Source: Lutjanus erythropterus
Taxonomy: Eukaryota; Chordata; Actinopteri; Lutjaniformes; Lutjanidae
Length of the DNA stretch: 64,000 bases
NCBI GenBank assembly: GCA_020091685.1
Contig: CM034607.1
Coordinates: 31,778,983-31,842,982 of the forward strand
Reading direction: 5' to 3'
This document shows positions 61,343-64,000 of the stretch, piece after piece; the first letter of the stretch is position 1; the number at the start of each line of letters is the position of its first letter. The translations under genes and the position numbers were made by a program. The notes beneath the pieces were generated by a model, which was not told the DNA's origin, searched no databases, and saw only the letters and a list, made by a program, of their open reading frames with translations.

Positions 61343-64000
61343 TTAGCCTTGGAAACAGACAGGTCCCACTTCAAAGCCAAACTGCTGGTTGCTCTCCCCA
61401 AAGTCTGACACCTTGATATCCAGCAGAGGAAGATGCTCCACCTGTGGCGTGTTGATCTCCAGGACTGTCCTGTCAAAGCCCTTACGATACTGCAGGGACA
61501 AACAGAGAGACGCCTGTCAGAAAGTGGCATGATAGTGAACAAAGATTGTTTGTCTATGGTTGTGTGACAATAAGCCTGAATAACTTTAATCATGTTCATA
61601 TTTCTAAACTCTACATCATAACTTGATAAATTATAAACACAATAGAAAGAGAGTTATAATTCTTCAGATAAAGAGTTATTCTTTAGATAAAGATACCCGG
61701 TGCTTATATCGTTGCAGCACAACAAGATGATAAAGCAAAGCACTTTGAATTTCCCTGTATCTGAACAGTACTACATAAATAAACTTGCCTTGCCTTCACT
61801 GGTTAGATGTTTGATGGGTTTATTATTTTATTATTATTTCTATAAGGGTCAATATTCAAACTCACAGAGCAGCCATCGACCAAGGCTTTGATGTAAGGGT
61901 TGGTCTCGTAGCTCAGCTCCTCGTCGTTGGCACCCTTGAATTGCAGTGCCCTGTTGTAGCTGTTCTTGGCGCTTCGGTCGGCCCAGGCCACCGAGCGGTG
62001 GCAGTGGTAGGTGAGGTTCTGGCGGGCCTGGACGCTCAGGAGACGCAGGAAGCCCAGCTGGACCACGCCGACGGGCTCGCCGTTAGAGTCCACATAGGAG
62101 AACTGGGAGGACGAGGAGTGTGAAGAGGAGATAACAGAGAGAGAGGATGCATACAAAGAGGAAGGGATGACAACAGAATAGAGGGTAATTAAGTTAAGAA
62201 CTAAACTATTAACTAAAGACAAAACAACCAGCCTTCATGTCACAGAGGGTTACTAACCTTACTACCAGTGGCGAACCGACTGTACCAGGATCCTGGAGTC
62301 TCTTTGTCCCAGGAGCTCATCTCCACCTGCCACCAGAATTGTCCACATCATTATATTAGAGTCAGAACCGTTTAATTTGATTCACGTTAAGTTTTGCACA
62401 AATAAGTAAATACAGCTTGAGTAAGAAAGTTAGACCATTTTACACCAACCTGAACTAAGTGTTTCTGAACCATTATCACACTGAGATCTTACTAGTATTA
62501 TTTATTATTAAATGTGAGAAAACAGCCTCTTAATTATTGCATAGATAAAATTGGGATATTAGTTTCTCAAAAGTAGGCAATCAAAGACTGCAATCCTTCA
62601 CCAATATTGATTCGTACTCCCACCTTTTCGTCACACCTAAATGCATCATTCCTATCTCTTACATGGAGTTAGTGTGGAGAGATTTTATTTCACTGGACTC
62701 TAAGGAGGTTTTACAGTATTGCTGATTTGGTGGACTGACCGTGTTGATGCTCTTGCTGGGGTACAGGCACGTCTCTGCTCCGTTAGTGAAGTTACAGAAG
62801 ACCTTGAAGGAGTCTCTGGAGCAGCCCTGGTTGGGGTCAATCCAGTACTCTCCTGCAGACGGCAACAGAAAGACAAAGAAAAGTGGAAAAAACATCTTTA
62901 GTTCTTAGTTGTTATATTTAAATGTGATGTGTGCAGTTTGTCATACATTAATTATTTAATGAAAAAAATATTGTTCGTCATCCTCACTTTGAAATGTCAA
63001 TGATCACTCCATCAGGACCAAATCCTGATGGATGGTTATTTACTCTGATCGGGTGGCAGGTTATTTTTTTTGTTTAATTTTCTTACCGTCTTTGAGGTCT
63101 GGCTGGCTGAGGTGAAGGTCTTGGCAGGTGCGGGCGGGGCTGTCCTGGGTGCCCAGAGGGAAACGCATGGTCTCGATCTCCTGTCGGAGTGAGTTGAGAG
63201 AGCCGAAGATCTCCTCCATGCCTTCACTGCCCATCAGGAACTCAGTGCCAGTGGCGTCAGATGCAGGCATGTCGGCGTCGGTCTCGGGGAGCAGCTGGCT
63301 GGCGTCGATGGAACGCTTGGACTTGGGACTCCTCTGGATGGGTAGGGGCTGAATAACCTCGCCTGGTGGGCCCTGGGAAGAAAGATTACATTTCCATCAA
63401 CTAACTGACAAACAGTGAGATGCAACGAGCGAGTAGAGAATAATGATGAAAGATGAAGTACTTACAGGAGGTCCAGGAGGTCCTTGAACACCCTTTTCTC
63501 CCTTTGGACCAGCTCCTCCCTATGCACAGCAGAGAGGGGAAAGATTTAAGAAGAATTACTACATCAGATCCAGGTCAATGTATTTTAAGATGAACAATTT
63601 TTTGTGGTACGAACAGTATACTCACAGCAGAACCCTTAGCTCCTTTGATACCTTGAGGACCCTGTAAAAGATATGAGGCTTGAGTTTAATGATGGTGATC
63701 ATCCTTCAGATTTACTGCTGTCACTAATTTCTATGGTACTTAATAACATGTGGGGGATGAAGATATAAATGACAAAGCAGCACTCACAGGCAACCCAGGA
63801 GGACCAGCAGGGCCGATGGGTCCGGTGCCTCCAGGCATTCCCTGTAATAAAACACGAGATATGTCTAACATGAGACTAGTTTTCATACATTATTATCATG
63901 ACTGTGAATAATGGCGGCTGAGCTGCTCCTCTCTGACACATGTGAAAGATTTCAGACTTACATTCTCTCCTTTTGGTCCAGAGGATCCCTGAGGTCCGGG
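61343..64000 (-). CDS. col11a2: Collagen type XI alpha 2 chain, C-terminal exons (5' part outside window)
   Basis: A fibrillar procollagen chain of cartilage extracellular matrix that forms heterotrimers with other type XI chains. Minus-strand exons, from the C-terminus: 61343-61489, 61866-62102, 62258-62326, 62740-62852, 63087-63372, 63466-63519, 63626-63661, 63788-63841 and 63962 to beyond 64000. The 54- and 36-base Gly-X-Y exons are typical of fibrillar collagens. The triple helix ends with [13 protein letters not shown]. The C-propeptide (COLFI domain) follows, with [30 protein letters not shown], an NFT glycosylation site, [12 protein letters not shown] and the terminus [12 protein letters not shown]. 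Seven propeptide cysteines are visible. About 344 residues lie in the window. The assignment to COL11A2 over COL11A1 or COL5A1 rests on the IDASQLL segment near the propeptide start and on MHC synteny. Confidence 0.93.

Overview
The window is from a teleost fish genome, probably a spiny-rayed (percomorph) fish, and lies in the MHC class I region. This rests on four genes whose spliced reading frames could be joined exon by exon: tap2 (3' part), brd2 (complete), hsd17b8 (complete) and col11a2 (3' part). tap2, brd2, hsd17b8 and col11a2 are neighbours in the extended MHC of vertebrates. Exon joins were made by hand from GT/AG sites and conserved protein motifs. The joined brd2 (821 codons), hsd17b8 (256 codons) and partial tap2 (547 codons) frames all close without a stop.

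Layout: 1-902 is a tap2 intron carrying a MITE-like repeat. 903-4976 holds ten tap2 exons on the plus strand. 4977-17300 is a gene-poor, AT-rich gap with microsatellites and one perfect 31-bp hairpin. 17300-19253 is the brd2 promoter and 5' leader, 19254-27901 the brd2 coding exons, and 27902 to about 29940 its 3' UTR. 30433-49516 is one 19-kb composite repeat array. 49517-52564 is intergenic with a MITE and two CTCF-like motifs in convergent orientation. 52565-56859 is hsd17b8 on the plus strand. 61343-64000 is the 3' end of col11a2 on the minus strand, tail to tail with hsd17b8.

The most unusual part is the 19-kb array between brd2 and hsd17b8. It is built from eleven copies or part-copies of a non-autonomous piggyBac-like element separated by long (TACA)n satellite tracts punctuated by CATATGACC, CATATGAGC and CATATGGTC. 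The outermost ends of the whole array are piggyBac-type terminal repeats (CCCTCTATGGTAC and GTACCATAGAGG), each directly flanked by TTAA, the piggyBac target site. None of the internal unit junctions I read carries TTAA. The simplest reading is a single transposon insertion that later grew from inside into a macrosatellite. Five units keep the full element, including a relic of the cysteine-rich C-terminus of the transposase. Six keep only the 3' part and share one satellite junction. Some internal copies look partly overwritten by the satellite motif, which could be biological or an assembly artefact.

Functionally, tap2 belongs to antigen processing (peptide transport into the ER), brd2 is a BET chromatin reader, hsd17b8 is a mitochondrial short-chain dehydrogenase and col11a2 is a fibrillar collagen chain. 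They are linked by ancient synteny, not by a shared pathway. The very long open frames inside the array, with MYVCMYVC-type translations, are satellite artefacts and are not annotated as genes.
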